The notes beneath the pieces were generated by a model. It had not been told where the DNA came from. It worked only from the letters and a program-made list of their open reading frames with translations, and searched no databases. Made by a program: the position numbers and the translations under genes. From Aquincola agrisoli (GTDB lineage Bacteria; Pseudomonadota; Gammaproteobacteria; Burkholderiales; Burkholderiaceae_C), in assembly GCF_036621135.1 (NCBI RefSeq), contig NZ_JAZIBG010000036.1, positions 62,001 through 126,000 of the forward strand: a stretch of 64,000 bases of DNA, given 5' to 3'. Position 1 is the stretch's first letter. Each line of letters opens with the position of its first letter. Positions 1-8,752 of the stretch are shown here, in pieces.

Positions 1-891
1 CAGGCCGCTGACCTTCGCATAGGCCTTCTGCGTGGCCTGCAGCGCGGTGGTGTAGCCCTCCAGCTTCACTGCCGCCTCGCTGTAGTCCAGGGCACCCAGA
101 CTCAGGCCCGCCTGCTGGTTCGACAAGCTGACGTTGGCATGGTTGTCGCCCAGCGTCTGCAGTGTGTTCTGTGCGCCGCCCAGGCGGGCGATGTGGGTGG
201 TGATCGTCTCGATCCCGTTGTCGATGGCGGTCAGCGTCGCCGTCGTCTCGGCGCGCACGGCCGCATCGTTGATGTTGATGCCCGGTGTCTCGAACGTGCC
301 GATGATGCGGTCGAGCTGGTTCAGCAGCGCGCCCATCTCGTCCAGGTTGACGTTGGCTGCCTGCGTGATGCCGTTGCCCACGACCACCAACTGCTCACCG
401 GTGTTTCCTGTCCACGTGTAGCGCGAACCGACGGCGGCGGTGGCATCGTGGGTGACGGTTGCCGTGCTCGTGGCCGTGCCCGAGAACATGTAGCGGCCCT
501 CCTGATCGCGGCTGTTGGCGGTGTAGAAGAGGCTGTCGCGCAGCGACTTCAGCGAATTCGCCATCGCCGCGACGTCTTCCGCCGTGTTGCCGCCATCGGC
601 GCCCCAGACCATGAGATCGCGTGCTTCGAGCAAGTCCGTGCTCATGCCGTCGAGCAGAGCCTCGTTCTGCTGGAGCCGCGTGGACAGTGCGCCGATGTTG
701 TCGCGGTACTGGGTGAGGGCTGCTTCCTCGCGGGTCAACCGGGACAGGCGCACCGCCCTGACCGGATCCTCCGACGGCACGCTCAGCCGCTTTCCGCTGG
801 CAATGCGTTCGAGCATCTCCTGGGCGCGTGCGGAGGCGTTCTGCAGCGCGGTATTCATCGTGCTGTGGTACTGGGTGCTGGCGATGCGCAT
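1..891 (-). CDS. flgL: Flagellar hook-filament junction protein FlgL (3' end cut by window edge)
   Basis: FlgL (HAP3) joins the hook-associated protein FlgK to the flagellin filament. The frame starts with MRIASTQYHS at 891 and stays open to base 1, giving 297 codons. The last visible residues (LDYSEAAVKLEGYTTALQAT, then QKAYAKVSGL) match the conserved FlgL C-terminal helix, so only about ten codons are missing. The N-terminal region (NTALQNASARAQEMLERIAS) is the usual flagellin-like coiled-coil start. It lies 13 bp behind flgK and is the last gene of the flgB-to-flgL run. Any flagellin gene would have to be to the left of the window. Confidence 0.93.
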   Translation of the reverse strand, partial: MRIASTQYHSTMNTALQNASARAQEMLERIASGKRLSVPSEDPVRAVRLSRLTREEAALTQYRDNIGALSTRLQQNEALLDGMSTDLLEARDLMVWGADGGNTAEDVAAMANSLKSLRDSLFYTANSRDQEGRYMFSGTATSTATVTHDATAAVGSRYTWTGNTGEQLVVVGNGITQAANVNLDEMGALLNQLDRIIGTFETPGININDAAVRAETTATLTAIDNGIETITTHIARLGGAQNTLQTLGDNHANVSLSNQQAGLSLGALDYSEAAVKLEGYTTALQATQKAYAKVSGL

Positions 892-904
892 CGTGCTGTT
901 CCTG

Positions 905-2281
905 TCAGATCATCGCCAACGTGCTGTCGAACAGCTCGTTGGCCACGGCGATGACTTTCATGTTGGCCTGGTACATCTGCTGGTACTGCAGGAGGTTCAC
1001 CGCCTCTTCGTCCTGATTGACCCCGCTGGTCGATTTCCAGCTCGATTCGGCCTGGTTTCGTACCGTCTGCGCGGTGTTCAACGCGGCCTGGTTCTGCTGG
1101 CTGTCGGTCGCGAGCTTTCCCACGAGTTGCGAGTACACATCGCCGAGCAGCACGCTGCCCAGAGAGGTGAGGGTGATCGGCTGTTGCTGCAGCTTGATCA
1201 CGTCGAGCAGATTGTCGCTGGCACCCGGCTGGGCCGGATCGCTCGAAAAGCCGAGCTTTTGCGGCAGCACGGCGGGGTTGATCTTCAGCATGCTGGTTGC
1301 GCTCGTCGGATCGAAGACGAAGAGGGGCATCCCTGCCAGGCCGTCCAGGCCGTAGCCCGCGGTGAACTTGCTGTTGACGCCGGCGGACAGTTGGTCCGCC
1401 ATCTCCGTGATCGACTTCGCCAGCGGGGCCAGTACCTTGGCCTGCAGGTCGTCGAGTCCGCCCAACTGACCGCCGAAGGCGGTGCCGGCCAGCGAGAAGG
1501 TCTGTGAGGCGAAGTCGAGCTTGAGCGTCTGCGAGCCGTCGGGGTTGACCTCTGCACGCAGCGTCGAGGCGGTCGATCCCACCACCAGCGGCTGGCCGCC
1601 TTGCAGCGACAGGCTGCGCGATCCGTCCGGCTGGTTGACGACCTGCAGGGAGACCAACGACGCCATCTCGTTGATCTTCTTGTCCCGTTCGTCGATCAGG
1701 CCGGAGGCATTCACGCCGATGCCCGTGGCCGCTGCAATCTTGTCGTTCAGGCGGGCCACGTCGAGCGACAGGCTGTTCACCTGATCGAGGATGGTGCTGC
1801 GCTGCTGGTAGATGGCCGTGCGTTGGTTGGACAGCACCGTCTGCAGGCTGTTGAACCGTTGCGCCAGGGCGTCCGCGGCCGTGATCACCTGCTGGCGAAG
1901 GGGAGAAGACCCCGGCTCGACGCTCGCGGCGTTGAGCGCGGCGAAGAACTTGTCCAGGCCGCCGCTGATGCCCGATTCGTCGTCGCCCATCACCTGCTCG
2001 AGCTGCGTGAGGTAGGGCTGCGCGACGTCCCGTTTTCCGACCTCCGACGCCGCAGACCACATCTGCAGGTTCTTGTAGCTGTCGCTGAAGCGGATGAGCG
2101 CCGGTACGTTGACACCGCTGCCCACCGAGGTCGCACCGGAGCGGTTGGGTTGCACCGTCGTCAGGTTGACGCCCTGGCGGGTATAGCCGGCCGTCATCAC
2201 GTTGGCGATGTTCTGGCTGGTCACATCCAACCCGATCTGGGCTGCACGCGTGCCGGAAAGGGCGGTCTGGATGATGCTCAT
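905..2281 (-). CDS. flgK: Flagellar hook-associated protein FlgK (HAP1)
   Basis: FlgK caps the hook and forms the first junction zone. The N-terminus carries the rod/hook family motif NIANVMTAGYTR at residues 24-35. The C-terminus has the paired motif EEAVNLLQYQQMYQANMKVI, which coils with the N-terminus in assembled axial proteins. At 458 residues it is shorter than the roughly 550 of enteric FlgK, the shortening being in the variable middle domain. It follows flgJ and precedes flgL in the same direction. The ATG at 2281 gives the family's expected MSIIQTALSG start. Confidence 0.95.
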   Translation of the reverse strand: MSIIQTALSGTRAAQIGLDVTSQNIANVMTAGYTRQGVNLTTVQPNRSGATSVGSGVNVPALIRFSDSYKNLQMWSAASEVGKRDVAQPYLTQLEQVMGDDESGISGGLDKFFAALNAASVEPGSSPLRQQVITAADALAQRFNSLQTVLSNQRTAIYQQRSTILDQVNSLSLDVARLNDKIAAATGIGVNASGLIDERDKKINEMASLVSLQVVNQPDGSRSLSLQGGQPLVVGSTASTLRAEVNPDGSQTLKLDFASQTFSLAGTAFGGQLGGLDDLQAKVLAPLAKSITEMADQLSAGVNSKFTAGYGLDGLAGMPLFVFDPTSATSMLKINPAVLPQKLGFSSDPAQPGASDNLLDVIKLQQQPITLTSLGSVLLGDVYSQLVGKLATDSQQNQAALNTAQTVRNQAESSWKSTSGVNQDEEAVNLLQYQQMYQANMKVIAVANELFDSTLAMI

Positions 2282-2354
2282 GGCTTGCCTGTTGTGGATG
2301 GCAGGCCGCGCTGAGCCTGCTCGTCATGAAAGGGCGACCGCTGCCAGGGGTTAC

Positions 2355-2678
2355 TTAAGCGGGCGGCTGGGGAGGCACCTCGGGCGCCGTGGGCAGCAAC
2401 TGTCGGAGCAAGGCGTCGGCGATGCCGAATGCGCGCTGGCTCGCGAGCTGGTCGCCCAGCAAGCCGTCCGCCAGGTCCAGCATGTCGTCGTTGACCTTGT
2501 TCTTCAGCGGGCTGTCCTCGTCGGCCAGTTCGCGCATGCTCCGGCGCATCTGCCGCAGCATCTGCGTGATCATGTGGGCCTCGAACTTCTCGGCCGCCTT
2601 GCCCGCCTGGGCGCGGATGGCGTCGTCCTCGCTCGAGGAACTTGCAGGGGCGTGGGAGGGTGTCAGGGGGGTGATCAT
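2355..2678 (-). CDS. flgJ: Rod-assembly protein FlgJ, rod-binding domain only
   Basis: This 107-residue protein holds only the N-terminal rod-scaffold half of FlgJ. The conserved stretch KAAEKFEAHMITQMLRQMRR occupies about residues 27-46, followed by the second helix around NDDMLDLADGLLGDQLA. Enteric FlgJ is about 313 residues and continues into a C-terminal peptidoglycan hydrolase, which is absent here. A stand-alone hydrolase domain is encoded at 9505-10296. FlgJ of this type nucleates the rod in the periplasm. It sits in the normal FlgJ slot between flgI and flgK. Confidence 0.88.
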   Translation of the reverse strand: MITPLTPSHAPASSSSEDDAIRAQAGKAAEKFEAHMITQMLRQMRRSMRELADEDSPLKNKVNDDMLDLADGLLGDQLASQRAFGIADALLRQLLPTAPEVPPQPPA

Positions 2679-2693
2679 GCTGCGTGCTCCAGG

Positions 2694-3863
2694 TCAGATG
2701 ACCACGAGTTCCCCATCGATCGCGCCGGCCTGGTCGAGTGCCTGCAGGATCGACATGATGTCGTCCGGCGTCGCGCCGATGCTGTTGATGGCGTCGATGA
2801 TGGTTTGCAGGTTGGCGCTGGCCGGCCACTGGAACATGTGGCCCGAGCCCTGGTCCACGTTCACGCGCGACTGCGGCACCACCTGGGTATTGCCGCGGCC
2901 GAACGCGTTCGGCTGGCTGACCTGCGGGCTCTCGGAGATCACGACCTTCAAGGAACCGTGCGACACGGCCGCCGGCTTCACGGTGACGCCGTCGGCGATC
3001 ACCACCGTGCCGGTGCGCGAATTGAAGATGACCTTGGGCACCTCGCGGCCCACGTCGATGGGCAGTGCTTCCAGCGCAGCCACGAAGGCCACGCGCTGCG
3101 TCGGGTCCTGGGGCGCCACCACCTCGACGCTGGTGGCGTCGCGGGTGCTCGCCACGGTGCCGTAGGCCCGGTTGATCGATTCGACGATGTTGGTCGCGGT
3201 CTGGAAGTGCGGACGCTTCAGGCTCAGCCGCACCGTGGGGCGGGTGTCGAAGTCGGTTTCGATCTCCCGCTCGATCGACGCGCCGTTTGGTACGCGGCCG
3301 GACGTGGGGGTGTTGATGGTCACGCTCGAGCCACTGTTGCCGCTGGCGTTGAGCCCGCCCACGACCAGGTTGCCCTGGCCCAGCGCGTACACCTCGCCAT
3401 CGGCGGCGCGCAGCGGCGTCAGCAGCAGCGTGCCGCCGCGCAGGCTCTTGGCGTCGCCCAGCGAGGACACGGTCACGTCGATCGTCTGCCCCTTGCGGTA
3501 GCCCGGTGGGAACACGGCGCTCACCATCACGGTCGCGACGTTTTTCGACTTGGCATCGACCTTCTCGGGCAGCTTCACGCCGAACTGCTTCAGCAGGTTG
3601 TTCATCGACTGGCCGGTGGCCTTCGACTGCGTGCTGTCGCCCGAGCCGTTCAGGCCGACGACCAGGCCATAGCCGATGAGCTGGTTCTCGCGCACGCCTT
3701 CCACGCTGACCAGGTTGCGCAGCGCGCGCAGGTTCTTCGCGGGCAGCGCCTCCGCCGGCACCTTGGTGCGAGGCGTCGTCGCGGACACGGAAGGCCCCGG
3801 CAGCACGAGCAGGGCGGACATGCACAGTGCGGCGAAGCGGATGGCGAGGCGGGTGGGCTGCAT
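2694..3863 (-). CDS. flgI: Flagellar P-ring protein FlgI
   Basis: FlgI forms the periplasmic P ring around the rod at the peptidoglycan layer. I chose the ATG at 3863 (389 residues) because it begins a clear Sec signal peptide (MQPTRLAIRFAALCMSALLV, cleavage near VSA). An upstream ATG at 3917 would overlap flgH and place 18 extra residues in front of the signal. Family signatures include NLVSVEGVRENQLIGYGLVV, GLNGSGD and the C-terminal DIMSILQALDQAGAIDGELV. It sits between flgH (11 bp away) and the rod-only flgJ. Confidence 0.95.
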   Translation of the reverse strand: MQPTRLAIRFAALCMSALLVLPGPSVSATTPRTKVPAEALPAKNLRALRNLVSVEGVRENQLIGYGLVVGLNGSGDSTQSKATGQSMNNLLKQFGVKLPEKVDAKSKNVATVMVSAVFPPGYRKGQTIDVTVSSLGDAKSLRGGTLLLTPLRAADGEVYALGQGNLVVGGLNASGNSGSSVTINTPTSGRVPNGASIEREIETDFDTRPTVRLSLKRPHFQTATNIVESINRAYGTVASTRDATSVEVVAPQDPTQRVAFVAALEALPIDVGREVPKVIFNSRTGTVVIADGVTVKPAAVSHGSLKVVISESPQVSQPNAFGRGNTQVVPQSRVNVDQGSGHMFQWPASANLQTIIDAINSIGATPDDIMSILQALDQAGAIDGELVVI

Positions 3864-3874
3864 GGCGGTGGTTG

Positions 3875-4540
3875 TCAGAAGGGCATCCAGGGGCTGGTGA
3901 AGAAGCGCGTCAGCCACCCGGCGTTGTTGGCGTCGGCCAGGGTGCCGCGGCCGGAGTACGCGATGCGCGCATTGGCGATGCGCTGCGACGACACGCGGTT
4001 GTCGGTGTCGATGTCGGCACTGCGCACGTAGCCGGCCAGGCGCACGAACTCCTCGCCCTGGTTGAGGTAGAGGCTCTTTTCGCCCGCGACCCGCAGCAGG
4101 CCGCCCGGCATGACCTCGTGCACGATCACCGTGATCGCGCCCTGCAGCGTGTTCTGCTGGCTGCTGGTGGCCGAGCCGTTGAAATCGCGCGATGCGCTCG
4201 CGCCGATGTTGCTCTTGATCGTCTTGGTGCCGAAGATCGTCGGCGACACCGCTACATTGCTTTCCTTGCCGAACTGCGTGTCGGCCGACTTGCTCGCCTG
4301 CGTGGTCTCGTTGAGCACCACGGTGAGCACGTCGCCCGGCCGGAAGGCCCGGCTGTCGCTGTGCAGGCTCCAGGCCGCATCGGGGGCGAACACGCCGCCT
4401 GACTGGCCCTTGCGCGCCACCGCCTGCAGCATCGGCAGCGGCTTCTCTTCCGCCAGTGCAGGCGCCTGCGGCGGCTCGATGTGCGCGCAGGCGGACAGCA
4501 GCAGTGCGGCGAGCGCCGTGGTCAGTGCGGTCGCGTTCAT
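3875..4540 (-). CDS. flgH: Flagellar L-ring lipoprotein FlgH
   Basis: FlgH builds the outer-membrane L ring. The N-terminus is a lipoprotein signal with lipobox LLLSAC, so Cys18 would be acylated after cleavage by signal peptidase II. The body carries FlgH signatures such as RAFRPGDVLTVVLNE, the GNASRDFNG-like region (SASRDFNGSATSSQQNTLQG) and SSQRIANARIAYSGRG near the C-terminus. The length of 221 residues is typical. It lies 2 bp after flgG and 11 bp before flgI, which indicates co-transcription. Confidence 0.95.
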   Translation of the reverse strand: MNATALTTALAALLLSACAHIEPPQAPALAEEKPLPMLQAVARKGQSGGVFAPDAAWSLHSDSRAFRPGDVLTVVLNETTQASKSADTQFGKESNVAVSPTIFGTKTIKSNIGASASRDFNGSATSSQQNTLQGAITVIVHEVMPGGLLRVAGEKSLYLNQGEEFVRLAGYVRSADIDTDNRVSSQRIANARIAYSGRGTLADANNAGWLTRFFTSPWMPF

Positions 4541-4542
4541 GG

Positions 4543-5331
4543 TCAGCGGGCGGCCTGTGCCAGGTACTGCAGCATGTTGTCAGCGGCGGACAACACCTTG
4601 GTGTTCATCTCGTAGGTGCGCTGCGCGGCGATCATCTCGACCATCTCCTCGACGACCTGCACGTTGGAGCCTTCGAGCGCGTACTGCTTCAGCTTGCCCA
4701 GGCCTTCGTCACCGGGGTTGCCGACGGTCGGCGCGCCGCTGGCGGCGGTCTCGGTGTAGAGGTTGTCGCCCATGGCGAGCAGGCCCGCCGGGTTGACGAA
4801 GCCCGCGATCGTCAGCTGGCCGATCTCCTGGGGTGCCGTCTGGCCCGGCATGGTGACCGACACCATGCCGTTCTCCCCGATCGTCACGCCGGTCGCGGTG
4901 GCGGGGATGGTGATTTCGGGCATCACCGGCAGGCCCTGCGCGGTGACGATCTGGCCCTCGGGGCTGCGCTGCAGCTGGCCGGCACGGGTGTAGGCGGTGT
5001 CGCCGTTGGGCATGGCCACCTGCAGGAAGCCCTGGCCGACGATCGCCACGTCCAGCGGCTGGCTGGTCGTCTGCAGGTTGCCGGTGGTGAACACCTTCTG
5101 GGTGCCCAGCACCTTCGTGCCGTTGCCCAGCTGCGTGCCTGACGGCGACATCGTGTTGTCGTCGCGCTGGGTGCCGGGTTGCTGGTCGACCTGGTAGAAG
5201 AGGTCCTGGAACATCACACGGTCGCGCTTGAAGCCGACCGTGTTGACGTTGGCGAGGTTGTTCGCAATCGCCTGGAGCTTGGCGTCCTGGGCCTGCACAC
5301 CGGTCTTGCTGATCCACATTGCGGGGTTCAT
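4543..5331 (-). CDS. flgG: Distal rod protein FlgG
   Basis: FlgG forms the distal rod that crosses the periplasm. The start ATG at 5331 gives MNPAMWISKTGVQAQDAKLQ, aligned with the usual FlgG N-terminus, and a 262-residue protein of standard length. The axial-family motif NNLANVNTVGFKR lies near residues 24-36. The C-terminal motif VEEMVEMIAAQRTYEMNTK is diagnostic of FlgG. An upstream in-frame extension would overlap flgF and has no family match. It sits between flgF and flgH. Confidence 0.96.
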   Translation of the reverse strand: MNPAMWISKTGVQAQDAKLQAIANNLANVNTVGFKRDRVMFQDLFYQVDQQPGTQRDDNTMSPSGTQLGNGTKVLGTQKVFTTGNLQTTSQPLDVAIVGQGFLQVAMPNGDTAYTRAGQLQRSPEGQIVTAQGLPVMPEITIPATATGVTIGENGMVSVTMPGQTAPQEIGQLTIAGFVNPAGLLAMGDNLYTETAASGAPTVGNPGDEGLGKLKQYALEGSNVQVVEEMVEMIAAQRTYEMNTKVLSAADNMLQYLAQAAR

Positions 5332-5342
5332 CGCAGCTCTCC

Positions 5343-6068
5343 TTACTCTCTGATCAATCGGTTGCCGGCCTCGGCCATCGCGTCGGCGGACTTGTAGAGC
5401 TTCATCTGCACCTCGAAGTCGCGGTTCAGGCTCATCGTGGCCACCATCTCCTCGACGGCCGACACGTTGCTGCCCTCGAGGTGGCCGCCTTGCACCTGCA
5501 CCGTGTCGTCGACCGGCAGCGGCTGGCCGTCGCGCGCCACGATCAGCCCGGCCTCGTTCTTGGCCAGCTGGCCGGCTTCGGGCCTGACGAGCTTCAGGCG
5601 ATCGACCGCCTGCATCTCGACCTCGCCCGGCGCCTGGATCGACAGCGTGCCGTCCACGCCGATGGCGAGCTTCTCGTAGGGCGGCAGGACGATCGGGCCG
5701 CCGTCGCCCATCACGGCGCGGCCATCGATGCGCAGCGCACCGTCCGCGTCGATCTGGATCGCACCGGCGCGCGTATAGGCCTCGCCGTCCGCCCACTGCA
5801 CCGCCAGGTAGCCATTGCCGTGCACGGCGACGTCGAGATCGCGGCCCGTGGCCTTGATGGCGCCGGCCCGCGAGGTCACCGCACCCGTCTCCAGCTTGGC
5901 CATGTGGCGCGCGTCGAAGCCCGTGCCGGGCACGGCTTCGCTCAGTGCGATGTCCAGGTCGGCCCGGAATCCGGCCGTATCGAGGTTGGCCAGGTTGTTT
6001 GCATGCACCTGCTGAGCGCGCATCGAGCGCTCGGCGCCGCTCATCAGGGTGTAGATCAAGGCGTCCAT
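5343..6068 (-). CDS. flgF: Proximal rod protein FlgF
   Basis: FlgF is one of the proximal rod proteins. It is 241 residues long and starts MDALIYTLMSGAERSMRAQQ, with the axial motif VHANNLANLDTAGFRAD near residues 22-38. The C-terminal NVSAVEEMVATMSLNRDFEV matches the domain shared by FlgF and FlgG. It is spaced 11 bp from flgG and 25 bp from flgE. Nothing unusual is visible. Confidence 0.95.
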   Translation of the reverse strand: MDALIYTLMSGAERSMRAQQVHANNLANLDTAGFRADLDIALSEAVPGTGFDARHMAKLETGAVTSRAGAIKATGRDLDVAVHGNGYLAVQWADGEAYTRAGAIQIDADGALRIDGRAVMGDGGPIVLPPYEKLAIGVDGTLSIQAPGEVEMQAVDRLKLVRPEAGQLAKNEAGLIVARDGQPLPVDDTVQVQGGHLEGSNVSAVEEMVATMSLNRDFEVQMKLYKSADAMAEAGNRLIRE

Positions 6069-6093
6069 GGCAGCTTGCTTTCAGCGTCCTGCG

Positions 6094-7281
6094 TCAGACG
6101 GCCTGCATCAGGGACTGCATCATCTCGTTCTGCGTCGAGATCACCTTCGTGTTGGCCTGGTAGTTGCGCTGCGCGGACATCAGTCCCACCAGCTCACCCG
6201 TCATGTCGACGTTGGACTGTTCGATCGCACCCGTGGTCAGCTTGCCCGTCATGCCGGTGCCGGCCGCGAACATCAAGGCTTCGCCGGAGGCGGATGACGA
6301 GATCCAGCTCGTGTCGCTGACCGGCGTCAGCGCGCCTTCGGCCGGGAAAGCTGCCAGTGCCAACGTGCCCACGCGTTGCTTCTCGCCGTTGCTGTATTGC
6401 GCGAGCACAGCGCCGTTCTCGTCGATCGACGTGGAGATCAGCGTGCCGGAGGCGTAGCCGTTGGACGCGTTGACGGTCGGGACCGACTCGCCTGCGTACT
6501 GCGTCGTGCCGGTGTAGTCGATCGCCACGGTCAGTGCATTGGCGCCGGCGGGGGTGCCCAGGCCGAGCGAGACCGCCGTGGTCGGCGACGTCAGCACGCC
6601 GTTGGTGTCGAAGGTCAGGGCCTGCGTGCTGGCGACCGGGGCCCCGTCGAACGCGTAGTGCACGTTGATGGCGTTGGTGCCGGTCTTCACGAAGTACTGC
6701 GTGACGGAGTGCTTGGTGCCCAGCGAGTCGTAGACCACCGAGACATTGGAGCTGTTGAAGCTCAGAGGATCGGCCGCGTTGAACGGCGCGACCGTGGGCA
6801 CCGTCCAGTCGCGCGACAGGTTGCTCACGTAGTTCAGCTTGTCGGTGGCCTTGGCGGCGATCTGGCCGTTGGGCACCTTCAGGTCTCCCAGCACGCCGAG
6901 GGCGTCGCTGCCGGGCAGGGCGGCATAGCCCTGGACCTTGCGGCCGTTGCCGTCGATGACGAAGCCGGTCTTGTCGACCGAGAACATGCCCACGCGGCTG
7001 TAGACCATCTGGCCATTCGTGTCGCGCGAGACGAAGAACCCGCGGCCGCTGATCGCGGCGTCCATGCCGCGGCCTGTCGTCAGGATGCCGCCGCCCTCAT
7101 CGATCGACTGCGTCACCGAGGAGACCTCCACGCCGGTGGCCTGCGTGCCGGCGTACATCGACGAGAAGTTGGCCCGCCCGGACTTGAAGCCGTAGGTGCC
7201 GGAGTTGGCGATGTTGTTCGAGATGGTGTCCAGCTCGGAGTTGATGGCGTTGATGCCGGACAGTGCGATGGCGAAGCTCAT
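6094..7281 (-). CDS. flgE: Flagellar hook protein FlgE
   Basis: FlgE polymerises into the hook, the universal joint. It is 395 residues long, starting MSFAIALSGINAINSELDTI, with the axial motif NNIANSGTYGFKSGRANF. The C-terminus carries NVDMTGELVGLMSAQRNYQA, the canonical FlgE ending. The threonine/serine-rich middle domains are the usual variable D1/D2 region. The gene follows flgD, its hook-cap partner, by 25 bp. Confidence 0.95.
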   Translation of the reverse strand: MSFAIALSGINAINSELDTISNNIANSGTYGFKSGRANFSSMYAGTQATGVEVSSVTQSIDEGGGILTTGRGMDAAISGRGFFVSRDTNGQMVYSRVGMFSVDKTGFVIDGNGRKVQGYAALPGSDALGVLGDLKVPNGQIAAKATDKLNYVSNLSRDWTVPTVAPFNAADPLSFNSSNVSVVYDSLGTKHSVTQYFVKTGTNAINVHYAFDGAPVASTQALTFDTNGVLTSPTTAVSLGLGTPAGANALTVAIDYTGTTQYAGESVPTVNASNGYASGTLISTSIDENGAVLAQYSNGEKQRVGTLALAAFPAEGALTPVSDTSWISSSASGEALMFAAGTGMTGKLTTGAIEQSNVDMTGELVGLMSAQRNYQANTKVISTQNEMMQSLMQAV

Positions 7282-7306
7282 GTCTTGTTCCCTCGTCTAG
7301 AAGTGT

Positions 7307-7975
7307 TCAGGGTGTCGCGGTGGCCGGTCGGCCATGGAAGGCGGTGATGGCGTCCGGGGCGGTCTGCCCGACGTTGGACACGTCGACCACGACGCTGCCG
7401 TTGGATCCCAGGCGCACGCTGCCCAGCGTGCCGATCACGCTGGCGGCCGGGGCGGCCTGGTCGGCTGCTTCGATGCGCAGGCCGTATGTGCCGGCCGCCA
7501 GGCCCAGCGTGCCGCGATCGAGGCTGAAGTCGACCTTGCCGGCGGCCTTGGTGCCCAGTTCAATGCGCCGCTCCGCGCCGTCGCTGGCCGTCAACACGAG
7601 CGTGGTCTTCGTGCTTGGCGAACCCAGCTCGAAGCTGCCGGCCACGGCGGTGTCGCCGAGCTGCACTTCGTCGGTGCCGACCGTGACCAGCGAGCCCACC
7701 TGGCCGCCCAGCCCCAGCGTCTGCAGGCTTTCGAGCAGGGCGCCGTTGAGCGCGGTCTGGCTCGACAGGCCCTGCAGCGTTTCCATCTGGCTCAGCTGCG
7801 TCAGCTGCGCGACGAACTCCGCCGGGTCCGTGGGTTCGAGCGGGTTTTGATTCTTGATCTGCGCGACCAGCAGGGTGGTGAAGAGCTGCGAGACCTCGCC
7901 GTTGCCGCCGATCGCGCTTGCGAAGGCGCCGGTGGGCTGGGAGGTGCCGGTGTCGTTGGTGACGAGCGATGCCAT
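7307..7975 (-). CDS. flgD: Hook-cap protein FlgD
   Basis: FlgD caps the growing hook so that FlgE can polymerise. The N-terminal signature QLFTTLLVAQIKNQNPLEPT, followed by DPAEFVAQLTQLSQMETLQG, is diagnostic. The remainder holds the FlgD Tudor-like and Ig-like (FLG_D) domains. Its length of 222 residues is normal. It sits 5 bp from flgC and 25 bp from flgE. Confidence 0.95.
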   Translation of the reverse strand: MASLVTNDTGTSQPTGAFASAIGGNGEVSQLFTTLLVAQIKNQNPLEPTDPAEFVAQLTQLSQMETLQGLSSQTALNGALLESLQTLGLGGQVGSLVTVGTDEVQLGDTAVAGSFELGSPSTKTTLVLTASDGAERRIELGTKAAGKVDFSLDRGTLGLAAGTYGLRIEAADQAAPAASVIGTLGSVRLGSNGSVVVDVSNVGQTAPDAITAFHGRPATATP

Positions 7976-7980
7976 GGTGG

Positions 7981-8382
7981 TCAGGCCTCGCCCAGCTTCA
8001 GCAGCGACTGCTGCATGCCCTTGACGCGTGCGAGCACCTCCACGTTGGTCTCGAAGGCGCGCGACGCGGACATCATGTCCGTCATCTCCGCCACCGGGCT
8101 CACGTTCGGGTAGAACACCATGCCCTCGTCGTTGGCGAGCGGGTGGTCCGGCTCGTAGGACTTGCGCAGCGGCTCGGTGCTCTGGACCACGTCCAGCACC
8201 TGCACCGAACTGCCACCCGCCTTGCCGATGGCGGCGAAGACCGGCTTGCGCGCGTGGTACGTCGCCTCTTCGCTGCCGGAAGCGGACTGCGCGTTGGCCA
8301 GGTTGCTGGCGATGGTGTTCAGCCGCACGGTTTGCGCCGACATGGCGGAACCGGCGATCTCGGCGATGTTGCGGAATGCCAT
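7981..8382 (-). CDS. flgC: Proximal rod protein FlgC
   Basis: FlgC is a proximal rod subunit that follows FlgB during assembly. At 133 residues it has the standard size. The N-terminus MAFRNIAEIAGSAMSAQTVR leads into NTIASNLANAQS. The C-terminus DMMSASRAFETNVEVLARVK is the FlgC version of the axial motif. It is immediately downstream of flgB, with one base between stop and start. Confidence 0.95.
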   Translation of the reverse strand: MAFRNIAEIAGSAMSAQTVRLNTIASNLANAQSASGSEEATYHARKPVFAAIGKAGGSSVQVLDVVQSTEPLRKSYEPDHPLANDEGMVFYPNVSPVAEMTDMMSASRAFETNVEVLARVKGMQQSLLKLGEA

Positions 8383-8383
8383 C

Positions 8384-8752
8384 TCAATGCCCCTCGATGG
8401 CCTTGGCCAGGCCGCGCAGCTTCATGTTCACGAACGTCAGGCTGGTCTGGAAGTCGGACGCGTTCTGCGAGAACGCTGCCTGCTCGACGCCGAGTTCGAC
8501 CGTGTTGCCGTCCTGCGTGGCGTGGAACGGAACGCGATACTTCGGGTCTTCCGCACCGGTGTCTAATGACAGCCCGCCTTCGTCCTCGCCTGCCGCTGCC
8601 TGGCTCAGTGCAGCGGCGAAGTCGACGTCGCGGGCCTGGTAGCCCGGCGTACTTTCGTTGGCGATGTTGGATGCCAGGATCTTTGTGCGCTCGGCACGCA
8701 GGGCCAGCGTGTTGGCGTGCGTGCCCAGCGCCTGTTTGAAGTCGATGCTCAT
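8384..8752 (-). CDS. flgB: Proximal rod protein FlgB
   Basis: FlgB is the first rod subunit placed on the MS ring and FliE. The ATG at 8752 gives MSIDFKQALGTHANTLALRA and a 122-residue protein. NIANESTPGYQARDVDF (from about residue 29) is the FlgB axial motif. Much longer open frames reach further upstream but have no family similarity there. The start codon overlaps the start of the divergent flgA gene, so the promoter for this operon must lie inside the flgA coding region. Confidence 0.94.
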   Translation of the reverse strand: MSIDFKQALGTHANTLALRAERTKILASNIANESTPGYQARDVDFAAALSQAAAGEDEGGLSLDTGAEDPKYRVPFHATQDGNTVELGVEQAAFSQNASDFQTSLTFVNMKLRGLAKAIEGH

